Source: Gemmatimonadota bacterium (lineage in GTDB: Bacteria > Gemmatimonadota > Gemmatimonadetes > Gemmatimonadales > Gemmatimonadaceae). Taken from it: a DNA stretch of 46,683 nucleotides. Below the pieces are notes generated by a model, which searched no databases, was not told where the DNA came from, and worked only from the letters and a program-made list of their open reading frames with translations. Below are positions 17,810-25,712 of this stretch, in pieces. A program made the translations under genes and the position numbers. Position 1 is the stretch's first letter. The number at the start of each line of letters is the position of its first letter. Location: contig QHVE01000015.1 of assembly GCA_003223455.1 (NCBI GenBank), forward strand, positions 6,279 through 52,961, written 5' to 3'.

Positions 17810-19355
17810 TCAGGGCGCGGCCGGCGGGATGTAATACAGGCGCATCGAAGGTCCGATACGCGCGACCGGGGCTCGCCGCGCCAGCCATCGGAGGGAGGTG
17901 TCGGACCAGACGCCGGCGAGGAACGTCTCGCTCGCGGCGACCCAGCCCGTGGTGCGCTCGTCGCGGCCAAGGCGCCGTGCGTTGGTGAGCCCGACCGAGG
18001 AGAGCTGCGAGGAGCCGAAGTAGTGGACGCGGATGGAGTCGATGCGGCGCGCACGCACCGTGTCGGCGAGACGATAGAGGTCCTGCCCCCAATCGAGATT
18101 GCTGTCGACGAGCACACGCTCCGGATGCGCGCCGGCGACCGGGTTGAAGTACGCGAGGTAGTCAGGCCATGCGCGCACGGGTGAGAGCAGCATGCCGACG
18201 ACGAGCGCCGTCACTGCCGCGCGCCGTGCGATCACCTGCGAACGAGATCGCGTCGCGCGCCACGCCGTCGTCACGCCGCGCGCGGCGAGCAGTGCGAGAA
18301 GTGGATAGATTGCGAGAACGATCCGCACACCCAGGTCGACGCGCGACGACAGCGCAGGCACGAGCACCGCGACCACGCCGAGGATCGGCACGACGGCGGT
18401 CCATCCCTCCGTGCGTCGCGCGCGCACCGCAAAAGCGCCTCCCGCGACGGCCAGCGCGAGCAGTGGCAGCGGCGTCTTCACCGCGAGCACGACGAGATAG
18501 TAGTACCACCAGCCGCGGAGCCGCACCTCGCCGAGCAGGAAGGCGGGATGGCCGCCGCTGCCGTGCGTGAAGAACGCGGCGAGACCGCTGAAAAACTCTG
18601 GCGCGGGCACTGGCAGGCCACCCGGCGTCGTCGGTCCGATGTGGAATCGATAGACGGCCCACGCTGCCAGCGCGGCGGCGGCGAGGGCGACCAGCACCGA
18701 TCGCCAGCTTCCGGGGTGTGAGCCGGCATCCTCCGCGCGCCGGACAGCCCTCCATCGCACGGCCTCACCGAGTGCGATCGTCAAGCCAAGGAAGGCGAGC
18801 GCGGAAAATTTCGTCGTCGCGGCGAGTCCCGTCGCGACGCCGAGCAGCACGGCGCGACTGGTCGTGGGTTGCTCGCGCCAGCGCAGCCAGGCGTAGGCAC
18901 CCGCGACGACGAACGCGGCTGGCGCGAGATCGGTGCCGGCGATCCCCGCGTGCGCCAGGAGGTTCGGGTTGGCCGCGGCGAAGAACGTCGCCAACGTGGC
19001 GCCCGCGCCCCCGGCGACCCGTGCGCCCCACCACGCGCACACGACGAGCAGCAGCCAGAAGAACGGCAGCATGCCGAGACGCGCCAGGAACAGCGTGCGC
19101 CGATAGTGCGCGCCCTCACCAAGCAGGGCGCGTCCTTCGTCATACATCGAGCGATTTCCGAGACCGCGCGCGCCGCGCAGGTACGGCAGGAGCGCCCTCG
19201 TAGTGGTACTGGCCCGTGCTCAACCACTCCATGCCCGCGGCCAGCGTCGCCGGCTCGTCCCACGTCTGGCTGAAGACCGGATACGTGCCGACCACCGCGA
19301 GCGTGGCGAGACACGCGACGAGGGCGGTGGCGAACCGCCACCGCCCTCGTGTCAT
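17810..19355 (-). pseudogene. GT-C family (ArnT/PMT-like) membrane glycosyltransferase, frame-broken near 19195
   Basis: Multi-pass enzymes of this type move a sugar from a polyprenyl-phosphate donor on the outer face of the membrane. The N-terminal piece (19355 to about 19197) reads TYPVFSQTWDEPATLAAG and MEWLSTGQYHYE, containing the DEP catalytic-loop motif. The frame then fails and ends soon after. The rest lies in another frame, LLPYLRGARGLGNRSMYDE onward, and runs with about ten hydrophobic segments to 17810. Homologues of this type usually have a HPPLAR-like block between these two pieces, which is missing. Thus a deletion of roughly ten codons plus a frame change separates them. If real, the gene is dead; a protein from ATG 19147 alone would lack the DEP motif. 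Confidence 0.75.
19318..19350. repeat. Perfect 15-bp palindrome over the start of the glycosyltransferase gene
   Basis: Positions 19318-19332 and 19336-19350 are exact reverse complements around a three-base loop. The hairpin begins 3 bases after the ATG (19355-19353) on the minus strand and covers codons 3-13. In mRNA it would sit over the initiation region and could strongly reduce translation. It has no T-run. Confidence 0.75.
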
Positions 19356-19394
19356 CACGAACGAACGCGACGCAGCGCTCGGCGTGAGATCCTC

Positions 19395-19988
19395 CTATCG
19401 CGCCGACGCGACGGCTGCCGCGAGCGACGCGTAGGCCTCTTCGTTGAGCGCGTTGAACTTCATCTCGCGCCACACGACCTTGCCGTCCTTGCCGACGACG
19501 TAGACGGTGCGGCTCGCGACGGGACGACCGGCGGCGTGCGACCCATAGCTGTCGGCAACCTTGAGCTCAGGGTCGGATACGAGCGCGAAGGGGAACTTCA
19601 TCTCCGACGCCCACGAGACGTGGCTGGCGACGCTGTCCGCAGAGACGGGGAGCACCACGACGTTCTCACCGAACAGCTTCGCGTGCTCGTCGCGGAACTT
19701 CGTCAATTCGGCGGTGCAGCCGGAGGTACGGTCTTTCGGGTAGAAGGCGATGACGACGACCTTGCCGCGGAGTGAAGCCAGGGTCACCGGCGTGCTTCGC
19801 GTGCCCGAGCCATCGGCCCACTGCGCGGTGAAGTCGGGAGCGGTCTGTCCGACGTCGGGACCCGCAGGCGCCGGTGCGGTCGCGCCCGCCTGTGTGGCCG
19901 TCTGAGCTCGCGCTCCGAGGGACAGGGTGACGAGTGCCAGGGCGGCGAGCAGCGATGACCGGGAAATGCGCATCGAGTAGTTCATCAT
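19395..19988 (-). CDS. Exported 1-Cys peroxiredoxin (AhpC/TSA, Bcp-like)
   Basis: Reduces peroxides, here in the periplasm. The 197-residue protein has a signal peptide (MRISRSSLLAALALVTLSL, cleavage after ARAQ) and a thioredoxin-fold peroxiredoxin domain. The active site reads YPKDRTSGCTAELTKFRDE with peroxidatic C91. The Thr expected three residues before it is present as T88. Bcp proteins often have a resolving Cys five residues later, but here that place is Thr, so this is a 1-Cys enzyme needing an outside thiol. Several start codons cluster (19988, 19985, 19973); all give the same signal sequence. It is divergent from the selenoprotein candidate, with 279 bases between them that hold no other gene I can support. 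Confidence 0.88.
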   Translation of the reverse strand: MMNYSMRISRSSLLAALALVTLSLGARAQTATQAGATAPAPAGPDVGQTAPDFTAQWADGSGTRSTPVTLASLRGKVVVIAFYPKDRTSGCTAELTKFRDEHAKLFGENVVVLPVSADSVASHVSWASEMKFPFALVSDPELKVADSYGSHAAGRPVASRTVYVVGKDGKVVWREMKFNALNEEAYASLAAAVASAR

Positions 19989-20222
19989 CACGGGGAGTGC
20001 GGTTGTCAGGGTGTGTCGGAGCAGCCGGGCTCCGCGCAGCGATCAACGATGGCGACTGCACCGCGCCAGGACCAGACATGGGTCGAGCACGTGGAACGCG
20101 GATGGCTCCCATCTCAGGTGCGCCGCCAAGGCGTGTATCGCGGGCGAGACGGACGGCGAAGCGGCCGGATTCGCCACTCGAACGTCCAATAGGACGCCGG
20201 GGCGGCGCGCACCCGGCCGCCA

Positions 20223-20249
20223 TTCGCAGTATATTGTCAGTGCTATACC
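20223..20249 (+). promoter_or_regulatory. Possible promoter for the selW-like gene
   Basis: A local AT-rich patch in a very GC-rich gap: TTCGCA (20223-20228) and TATACC (20244-20249) with 15 bases between, about 20 bases before the ATG. The spacing is shorter than ideal and both boxes are imperfect, so this is only a suggestion. Confidence 0.25.
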
Positions 20250-20267
20250 GGACCAGACTCGCCTGCC

Positions 20268-20495
20268 ATGCACATCACGATCGAATACTGCACTGTTTGA
20301 AGCTACGAGCCCCGGGCCGCCAGGTTGGCGGCCGAGCTCGAGCAGCAATTTCCCGACGCGACGGTGGAGCTCATCCCCGGGTCGGGTGGACGATTCGAAG
20401 TGTCGAAGGACGGCTCACCGATCTTCCAGAAGTCGAAGCTCGGTCGACATGCGGAGCCCGGAGAGATCGTTGGCTTGTTGCGCGCGACAGTCTGA
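20268..20495 (+). CDS. SelW-like (Rdx family) selenoprotein with in-frame TGA
   Basis: A 75-codon gene, MHITIEYCTV, then TGA at 20298-20300, then SYEPRAARLAAELEQQF and onward to the stop at 20493-20495. The protein matches the Rdx/SelW/SelT thioredoxin-like fold: a first beta strand, a C-x-x-U redox motif (Cys8, U11) at the strand-helix turn, a helix with PRAARLAAELE, then VELIPGSGGRFEV and GEIVGLLR at the C-terminus, which is the standard order for this short family. Bacterial relatives carry CxxC or CxxU at this place. Reading frame, length and similarity continue unbroken across the TGA, and a stem-loop of bacterial SECIS type follows it. Its likely role is a thiol redox protein; substrates are unknown. 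The alternative is a Cys-to-stop nonsense mutation. The required selA, selB, selC and selD genes are not in this window. Confidence 0.82.
20306..20340 (+). promoter_or_regulatory. Putative bacterial SECIS element after the UGA codon
   Basis: The upper stem is 8 bp (20315-20322 pairing with 20326-20333) with a G-G-T apex at 20323-20325. A lower stem of 5 bp (20306-20310 with 20336-20340) is joined through an asymmetric internal loop. The first apex G is 23 bases past the TGA, inside the range known for bacterial SECIS elements, and a G-G-U apex is what SelB recognises in the E. coli fdhF element. The bulged U of the E. coli stem is not evident. Confidence 0.65.
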
Positions 20496-20595
20496 CCACC
20501 GTTCCAGCAGAATCTGATCCGGGCCGATGCGTCGTCTGGACGCGTTGGCCCGTGGCACGTCCCACCCCACGTTACCCGAGCATCATCCCACACAG

Positions 20596-21675
20596 ATGCG
20601 CATCGCAATCTCCACCGGTGGCGGCGACGCCCCGGGTCTGAACGCCGTCATCCGCGCCGCTGCGCTCTCCGCGATCAACCGAGGCTGGGACGTCCTCGGC
20701 ATCAAGCGCGGCTTCGCGGGCCTCATGGGCGAGGACGAAGTCATCACGCTGACGAAGGACTCGGTGCGCGGCATCGCGCACATGGGCGGCACGATCCTCC
20801 GCTCGACGAACCGCGGGAACCCGTTCTTCTATCCGCGGAAGCAGGCCGACGGGAGCTACAAGGAGGAGGATCGCTCGGACGAGCTGATGGAGAACGCACG
20901 TCGCCTCGGCATCGACGCGCTGATCTCGATCGGCGGCGATGGCTCGCTGGAGATCGCTCGGCGGCTGTGCGCGAAGGGAATGCGCATCGTGTGCGTGCCG
21001 AAGACGATCGACAACGACGTGAGCGGCACGGTGACCACCTTCGGCTTCGATACGGCGGTGAACACCGCGCTCGAGGCGATCGACAAGCTGCACACGACCG
21101 CCGAGAGCCACGATCGTGTGATGGTCATGGAGGTGATGGGACGCGACGCGGGGTTCATCGCGCTGCACGCGGGCGTCGCGGGCACGGCGGACGTGATTCT
21201 GATCCCGGAAATTCCGTACGACATCGAGAAGGTCTGCGAGAAGATTCGGGCGCGCGATGCGGCGGGTCGGCTGTTCTCGATCGTGATCGTCGCCGAGGGA
21301 GCGTTCCCGCGGGGCGGGCACTCGCACACGCTCGGCGAGTCGCTGCCGGGCCAGGCGCGCCGGATCGGCGGCGTCGCCGAAGCGCTCGCGCGCGAGATCC
21401 AGCACCTCACGGGCAAGGAGACGCGGTCGCTCGTGCTGGGACATCTCCAGCGCGGTGGGATGCCGACCGGCTACGACCGATTGCTGGCGACGCGCTTCGG
21501 CGGCGCGGCGGTGCGGGCGATCGCCGATGAGAAGTGGGGGCAAATGGTGGCGCTGCAGTCCCCCCACATCGTGACCATTCCGATCGAAGAGGTGCTCGGC
21601 GAGACCAAGCGAGTCGACCCCAGCCACGACGTCGTCCAGACGGCGCGTGCGACAGGGATCAGCTTCGGCGACTGA
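20596..21675 (+). CDS. pfkA: 6-phosphofructokinase
   Basis: Phosphorylates fructose 6-phosphate in glycolysis. The 359-residue protein shows the PFK signatures in order: GGGDAPGLNAVIRAA at the N-terminus, GGDGS at 113-117, PKTIDNDVSGT at 135-145 with catalytic D139, EVMGRDAGFIAL, and GHLQRGGMPTGYDR. Known PFK work uses two positions to guess the phosphoryl donor: Gly at GGDG-S favours ATP, and Lys in PKTIDND is common in PPi-type and in group III ATP enzymes. This pairing suggests an ATP-dependent group III-like enzyme. The ATG at 20596 precedes MRIAISTGGGDAP; the frame stays open upstream to 20527 but that part is not PFK-like. It lies 100 bases after the selenoprotein candidate. Confidence 0.94.
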   Translation: MRIAISTGGGDAPGLNAVIRAAALSAINRGWDVLGIKRGFAGLMGEDEVITLTKDSVRGIAHMGGTILRSTNRGNPFFYPRKQADGSYKEEDRSDELMENARRLGIDALISIGGDGSLEIARRLCAKGMRIVCVPKTIDNDVSGTVTTFGFDTAVNTALEAIDKLHTTAESHDRVMVMEVMGRDAGFIALHAGVAGTADVILIPEIPYDIEKVCEKIRARDAAGRLFSIVIVAEGAFPRGGHSHTLGESLPGQARRIGGVAEALAREIQHLTGKETRSLVLGHLQRGGMPTGYDRLLATRFGGAAVRAIADEKWGQMVALQSPHIVTIPIEEVLGETKRVDPSHDVVQTARATGISFGD

Positions 21676-21900
21676 GGGTAGAGAGGGCGCACGACGGGCA
21701 CGCCGGCGTGGGAGAGGACGGGGTTGTCCGCAGGGTAGGACACCGCCGGCCTCGTGGACGACACCGCGCTGGCGAGCCCGACAGTTATAACAGTTACGCC
21801 GATAAGGGGTTGGCAGTCGACCGGTATTCCCGAGCTACCTGGCACCCCCCCTGCCTTGTCACTCGGTGCCGCGCGACGTCCGCCGGTCCTGGAGATTCCG

Positions 21901-22218
21901 ATGAACTTTCGCACCGCGCTCTTCACCCTCGTCTGCTCGGCCGGATTGGCCGGGGTGGCGCACGCCCAGCAGAAGGATGGAGACGTTCCGAAAGAGTATC
22001 GTCCGCCGAAGGGAATGTGCCGGATCTGGGTGGACAACGTGCCGGCCAAGCAGCAGCCCGCGCCGACGGACTGTCCGACGGCGGTCCGCAACCGCCCGTC
22101 GAACGGCAAGGTGCTCTTCGGTGACGACTACAAGGATGGGAAGGACGGAGGAGACAAGGGCGCGAAGCACGAGCCGCCGTTCATCCGAAAGTTCGGCGAG
22201 GACCGGAAGAAGCCATAG
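21901..22218 (+). CDS. Small secreted protein with CRIW motif, unknown function
   Basis: A 105-residue protein with a good signal peptide (MNFRTALFTLVCSAGLAG, cleavage after VAHAQ). The mature core reads YRPPKGMCRIWVDNVP, then QPAPTDCPTAVRNRP and GKVLFGDD; two Cys residues about 20 apart could form a disulfide. The tail is Lys/Asp/Gly-rich and probably disordered. I have the impression of a small family common in Gemmatimonadota exported proteins, but its function is unknown. GGAG at 21889-21892 precedes the ATG at 21901 by eight bases and supports this start. The 225 bases upstream, after phosphofructokinase, hold no recognisable gene. Confidence 0.75.
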   Translation: MNFRTALFTLVCSAGLAGVAHAQQKDGDVPKEYRPPKGMCRIWVDNVPAKQQPAPTDCPTAVRNRPSNGKVLFGDDYKDGKDGGDKGAKHEPPFIRKFGEDRKKP

Positions 22219-22260
22219 CCGGTCCGCGGGCCGCGCACGTTTCTCGCCTCGCCGGCCCGC

Positions 22261-25035
22261 ATGCGCGACGTAAAAGACCGCTACCTCCCTCCCGACCACG
22301 ACGCGTTCGTCGGGGCGGAGCCGCCCACGGGGCGCGTGATCGTGATCGCACCGACACGCGCCGCCTGCGAGACGATCGAGCTCGCGGTTGGGCTCCACAT
22401 CGAGACGTACCTCGAGAAGCACTTCGGCGCGCGCGTCCGCGAGCTCGCGCGCGCGCGGCGTGGATTCGGCATCGTCGCGGGCACCGGCTCGGGAAAGACG
22501 CTCGCGATTCGCCCGATCGCGGAGGAGCTGCTCGCCACGACGGACCTCCGCGTGGGCGTGGTCAACCGCGAGCGCGAGGCGACGCCCGAGACCCCGAGCT
22601 GGAACATCGTCATCGTGACGACCGGCATCGCGCGGCGCTGGTTCCAGGACGGCGACATCCTGCCGCAAGACACGCTCATCGTCGACGAGATCCACCAGAC
22701 GTCGGCGGAGCTGGAGCTGTGCCTCGCGCTCGGCAAGCGCGTCGGCTGTCGGTTCATCTGGCTGTCGGCGACCGTGGATCCGACGTTCTACCGGTCGTAT
22801 CTCAACAGCGCCGACGTGCTCGAGGTCTACGCGTTCGATCCACAGAAGGCGGCGAAGGTCGAGGTGGTGGACAAGGAGCCCACCGAGTTCCTCGACGATC
22901 GATTCCTGCAGGGCGTCTACAAGCAGAAGCGAGGCGTCGCACTCTTCGTCCCGACGCGCAAGGGAGTGGAGCAGGCCGCGGAGTACGTGCAGGAGCGCGC
23001 ACCGCGCATCACCACCGCGTTCTATCATGGCGGCGAGCCGATTCGTGTGCTTCGGCCGTTCCTCGAAGGAGGAGAGCGGAAGCCGTACTTCCTGGCGATG
23101 ACCGCGGCGGGGCAGAGCGCGCTCAACGTGCAGGGGCTCGACACGGTGGTGATCGACGACGTGCGGTTCACGTCGATCGTGGAGCGCGGGAAGAACGTCC
23201 TCACCAAGCTGCACCTCGGTGCGAACGAGATCCTGCAGATGGCGGGGCGCGTGCACGGGCGCGTCGCGGGCGGGCGCGTGTTCATCCTCAGCGACCGCGA
23301 CATCGACTTCTTCTCCTTGAAGCCCACCGAGCCGGAGTTCCAGCTCGCCGGCGACTCGGAGCGCGTCGCGATCACGTGCGCCGACCTCGGCGTGGACGCG
23401 GCGGCGCTGGAGCTGCCCGTTCCCCTCGACCGGACGGCGTACCGTCGCGCGATGCAGTTCCTCGAGTCGCGCGGCATCATCGAGAAGGGACGTCTCACGC
23501 GCTACGGCCGCGCCGTGGAAGCGATGCCGGTCGAGCGCGAATGGGCCGAGCTGCTCGTCAACGCCAACGATCCACTGGTGCCGTACCTCGCCGTGATGAG
23601 TGGCGTGGAGTCGCTGCACCGCATGACGCGCGACGAGCGCGATCTCGAGGGGCTCATCGTGCCCGGCAGCGATCACCTGACGGCGTATAACGTCTACGCC
23701 GACGCGTACAGAGTCGCGGGATACATCGGGGAGGTGTACGGTCTGCCGCGCCATCTCTTCCACGAGGAGGAGATCACCGAGTGGGCGGAGCGGCGAGGCG
23801 TGCTCGTGAAGTCGATCGAGGATGCGGCACTCGGGATGGCGAGCGTGTATCGCGGTCTGAACATGACGCTGCCGTCGCGCATGCCGATGGCGAACGAAGG
23901 CACGCGCCGCGAGTTCGCCCTGCTCCTCGCCGAGTACATGCCGTTCGACCTCGTGATCGACGAGCAGACGTCGTGGGGCGAGGAAGCGCGCGTCTCCAAG
24001 ACGAGCGTGTGCGGCAGCTGGGGCGCCATCGCCGGCGAGCTGCGCTACTTCGCCGACAAGTTCGGCCGCCCGCGCGCGTCGATCGAGGGGACGCAGCTGC
24101 CGATGGATCTCGTGCGGCGGTTCGCGACCAGCGACGACGCGACGATCGAGTACGACGCCGAGCGTCGAAAGGCGCCACTCGTGCTCAAGCGGCGCGTCGA
24201 GTACTTCGGGTTCGAGCTGGAGCGGGAGATTGAGGCGGTGGACGAGTTTCCGCCCGGGCGAGAGGACGAGGCGCGCAAGGTGCTCGCCGATGCCCTCGCG
24301 CGCGGGGAGGCGCGCCACTTCTCCGTGCGCGGCAATCAAACGCACATCGATGCGGTGCGCGAAGCCTATCGCCGATCGGGCGGCGCACTGCCGCGACTGA
24401 GCCAGGCCGATCTCTCGGCGCTGTACGCAGAGCGGCTGCGCGGCGTGCGCTCGCTCAGCGAGTTCAAGGCGGCGGACCTCGACCTCGCGCCGACGCTCGA
24501 GGCGTTGTCTCCGCGCGCCGAGCGTGCGCGGTTCGACGACCTGCCGACGCACACGACGCTGCGCGATCGCGACGTGGAGATCGACTACGACGTCGAGGAG
24601 ACGGACGGCAGGCCGGTGGGGGTGGCGCGCCTACGGCTGCCCGAGAAGATCGCGCGCACGCTCACGGAGGGTGAGATCCCGACGCTCGACCGTCCGGTAC
24701 GGTTCGTCGTGCTGCGCGGCCAGCGCGGCTCGGTGCGGGCGCACACGCTCGACGAGCTCCAGACGCAGCTCGATCAGCCGTGGACGGACGAGGAGGTGGC
24801 GCGGTTCAACCGGAAGCGCGACGAGCAGCGCGAAGCGTCACGCGAGCGCCGACGCGGGCGCGCCGGCGCGGAGCCGAAGCGGGGGCTCCGCGATCGTGGG
24901 CGTGGCAGCCGGCCGGGACGGAACGAACGTGAAGCGCGGCGTGACGGCAGCGGCGGCGACGCGCGCGGCGGATCGGGGCGGCCGAAAGGGCGCGGAGGGA
25001 GGACAGGTGGCGGAAGGGGTCGGGGGAGGCGGTAG
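22261..25035 (+). CDS. DEAH-box helicase (HrpA/HrpB-like) with RG-rich tail
   Basis: A 924-residue superfamily 2 helicase. Motif I is AGTGSGKT at 73-80, motif II DEIH at 142-145, motif III SAT at 169-171, and motif VI QMAGRVHGR at 326-334. A winged-helix or HA2-like section follows (LESRGIIEKGRLTRYGRAV). The middle and C-terminal parts differ from E. coli HrpA and HrpB and I cannot assign them, although YFGFELEREIEAVDEFP recalls the end of the HrpA-type C-terminal domain. From about 840 the protein becomes Arg/Gly/Glu-rich with many R-G pairs, a likely disordered RNA-binding tail. It probably acts on RNA. It starts with ATG at 22261, 42 bases after the secreted-protein gene. Confidence 0.85.
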   Translation: MRDVKDRYLPPDHDAFVGAEPPTGRVIVIAPTRAACETIELAVGLHIETYLEKHFGARVRELARARRGFGIVAGTGSGKTLAIRPIAEELLATTDLRVGVVNREREATPETPSWNIVIVTTGIARRWFQDGDILPQDTLIVDEIHQTSAELELCLALGKRVGCRFIWLSATVDPTFYRSYLNSADVLEVYAFDPQKAAKVEVVDKEPTEFLDDRFLQGVYKQKRGVALFVPTRKGVEQAAEYVQERAPRITTAFYHGGEPIRVLRPFLEGGERKPYFLAMTAAGQSALNVQGLDTVVIDDVRFTSIVERGKNVLTKLHLGANEILQMAGRVHGRVAGGRVFILSDRDIDFFSLKPTEPEFQLAGDSERVAITCADLGVDAAALELPVPLDRTAYRRAMQFLESRGIIEKGRLTRYGRAVEAMPVEREWAELLVNANDPLVPYLAVMSGVESLHRMTRDERDLEGLIVPGSDHLTAYNVYADAYRVAGYIGEVYGLPRHLFHEEEITEWAERRGVLVKSIEDAALGMASVYRGLNMTLPSRMPMANEGTRREFALLLAEYMPFDLVIDEQTSWGEEARVSKTSVCGSWGAIAGELRYFADKFGRPRASIEGTQLPMDLVRRFATSDDATIEYDAERRKAPLVLKRRVEYFGFELEREIEAVDEFPPGREDEARKVLADALARGEARHFSVRGNQTHIDAVREAYRRSGGALPRLSQADLSALYAERLRGVRSLSEFKAADLDLAPTLEALSPRAERARFDDLPTHTTLRDRDVEIDYDVEETDGRPVGVARLRLPEKIARTLTEGEIPTLDRPVRFVVLRGQRGSVRAHTLDELQTQLDQPWTDEEVARFNRKRDEQREASRERRRGRAGAEPKRGLRDRGRGSRPGRNEREARRDGSGGDARGGSGRPKGRGGRTGGGRGRGRR

Positions 25036-25083
25036 GGGTCCAGAGGTGGTCCGTATGAACTCGCGTGGCAGGAGCGGTCGCTC

Positions 25084-25665
25084 TCAGCTTCGGCTCAACA
25101 CCTTCGGCACGACGCTCGGCAGTCCAGGGCCGCCCCTTTCGGGCACGTCGAGCAGGTACTGGTCCTCGCTCACGATCGTGAACCCGCGCGCGAGATAGTT
25201 CGGCAGGGCCTGGGGAGCGTCGAGGGTGCAGGTGTTGAGTGCGATGCGCGTCGCGCCCAGTGCAAAGGCCTCGTGCGCCGCGCGAGTCAGCAGCCATCCG
25301 CCCAGGCCGCGCCCGATGAACGATGGGGCGAGGCCGAAGTACATCACCTCGACCCACTGGTCCGAGTGCTGGCGGAGCTCGAAATAGCCCGCCGTGTCGC
25401 CACCCGCGTGCGCGCTCCAGACGTACACGTCGGGGGACGACAGGTAGCGCTCCAACTCTTCGTGCGTCCAGACGAGCCGGTCGCGCCAGAGCCAGAGCTC
25501 CCCGACCAGCGAGTACAGCTTCAGGTACTCGACGGGTGAGATGGGGCGCCGCAGTACCGTCTCGATGGGCTCCGACGGAGGCCGTCCAGGGCGCAGGTCC
25601 TGAGGACGCCGGAGCTCGAGATGGGTGCGACGCACGCTGACACGTGTCCAGCCTTCCTTCTGCAT
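25084..25665 (-). CDS. GNAT-family N-acetyltransferase
   Basis: A 193-residue protein with one GNAT fold. The acetyl-CoA loop is in FGLAPSFIGRGLGGWLLTRA (Q/R-x-x-G-x-G/A type, around 113-130), preceded by a beta strand VEVMYFGL and followed by GATRIALNTCTLD and an ALPNYLARGFTIV block. The N-terminal 40 residues (HLELRRPQDLRPGRPP) are Arg/Pro-rich and not part of the usual fold. The substrate is unknown. The ATG at 25665 gives MQKEGWTRVSV. It is convergent with the helicase, 48 bases apart, and follows the CGNR gene on the same strand with 47 bases between, so the two may be co-transcribed. Confidence 0.85.
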   Translation of the reverse strand: MQKEGWTRVSVRRTHLELRRPQDLRPGRPPSEPIETVLRRPISPVEYLKLYSLVGELWLWRDRLVWTHEELERYLSSPDVYVWSAHAGGDTAGYFELRQHSDQWVEVMYFGLAPSFIGRGLGGWLLTRAAHEAFALGATRIALNTCTLDAPQALPNYLARGFTIVSEDQYLLDVPERGGPGLPSVVPKVLSRS

Positions 25666-25712
25666 GTGGGAAAGCTAATCCGATCGCGGTCGCGCCCCAG
25701 GGACGCAGCTGC

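Noticed and set aside
19989-20267. Possible additional gene in the 279-base gap between the peroxiredoxin and the selenoprotein.
   Set aside because: Open frames here have no start, no domain-like sequence and no conserved motif; apart from a weak promoter-like patch I see nothing.
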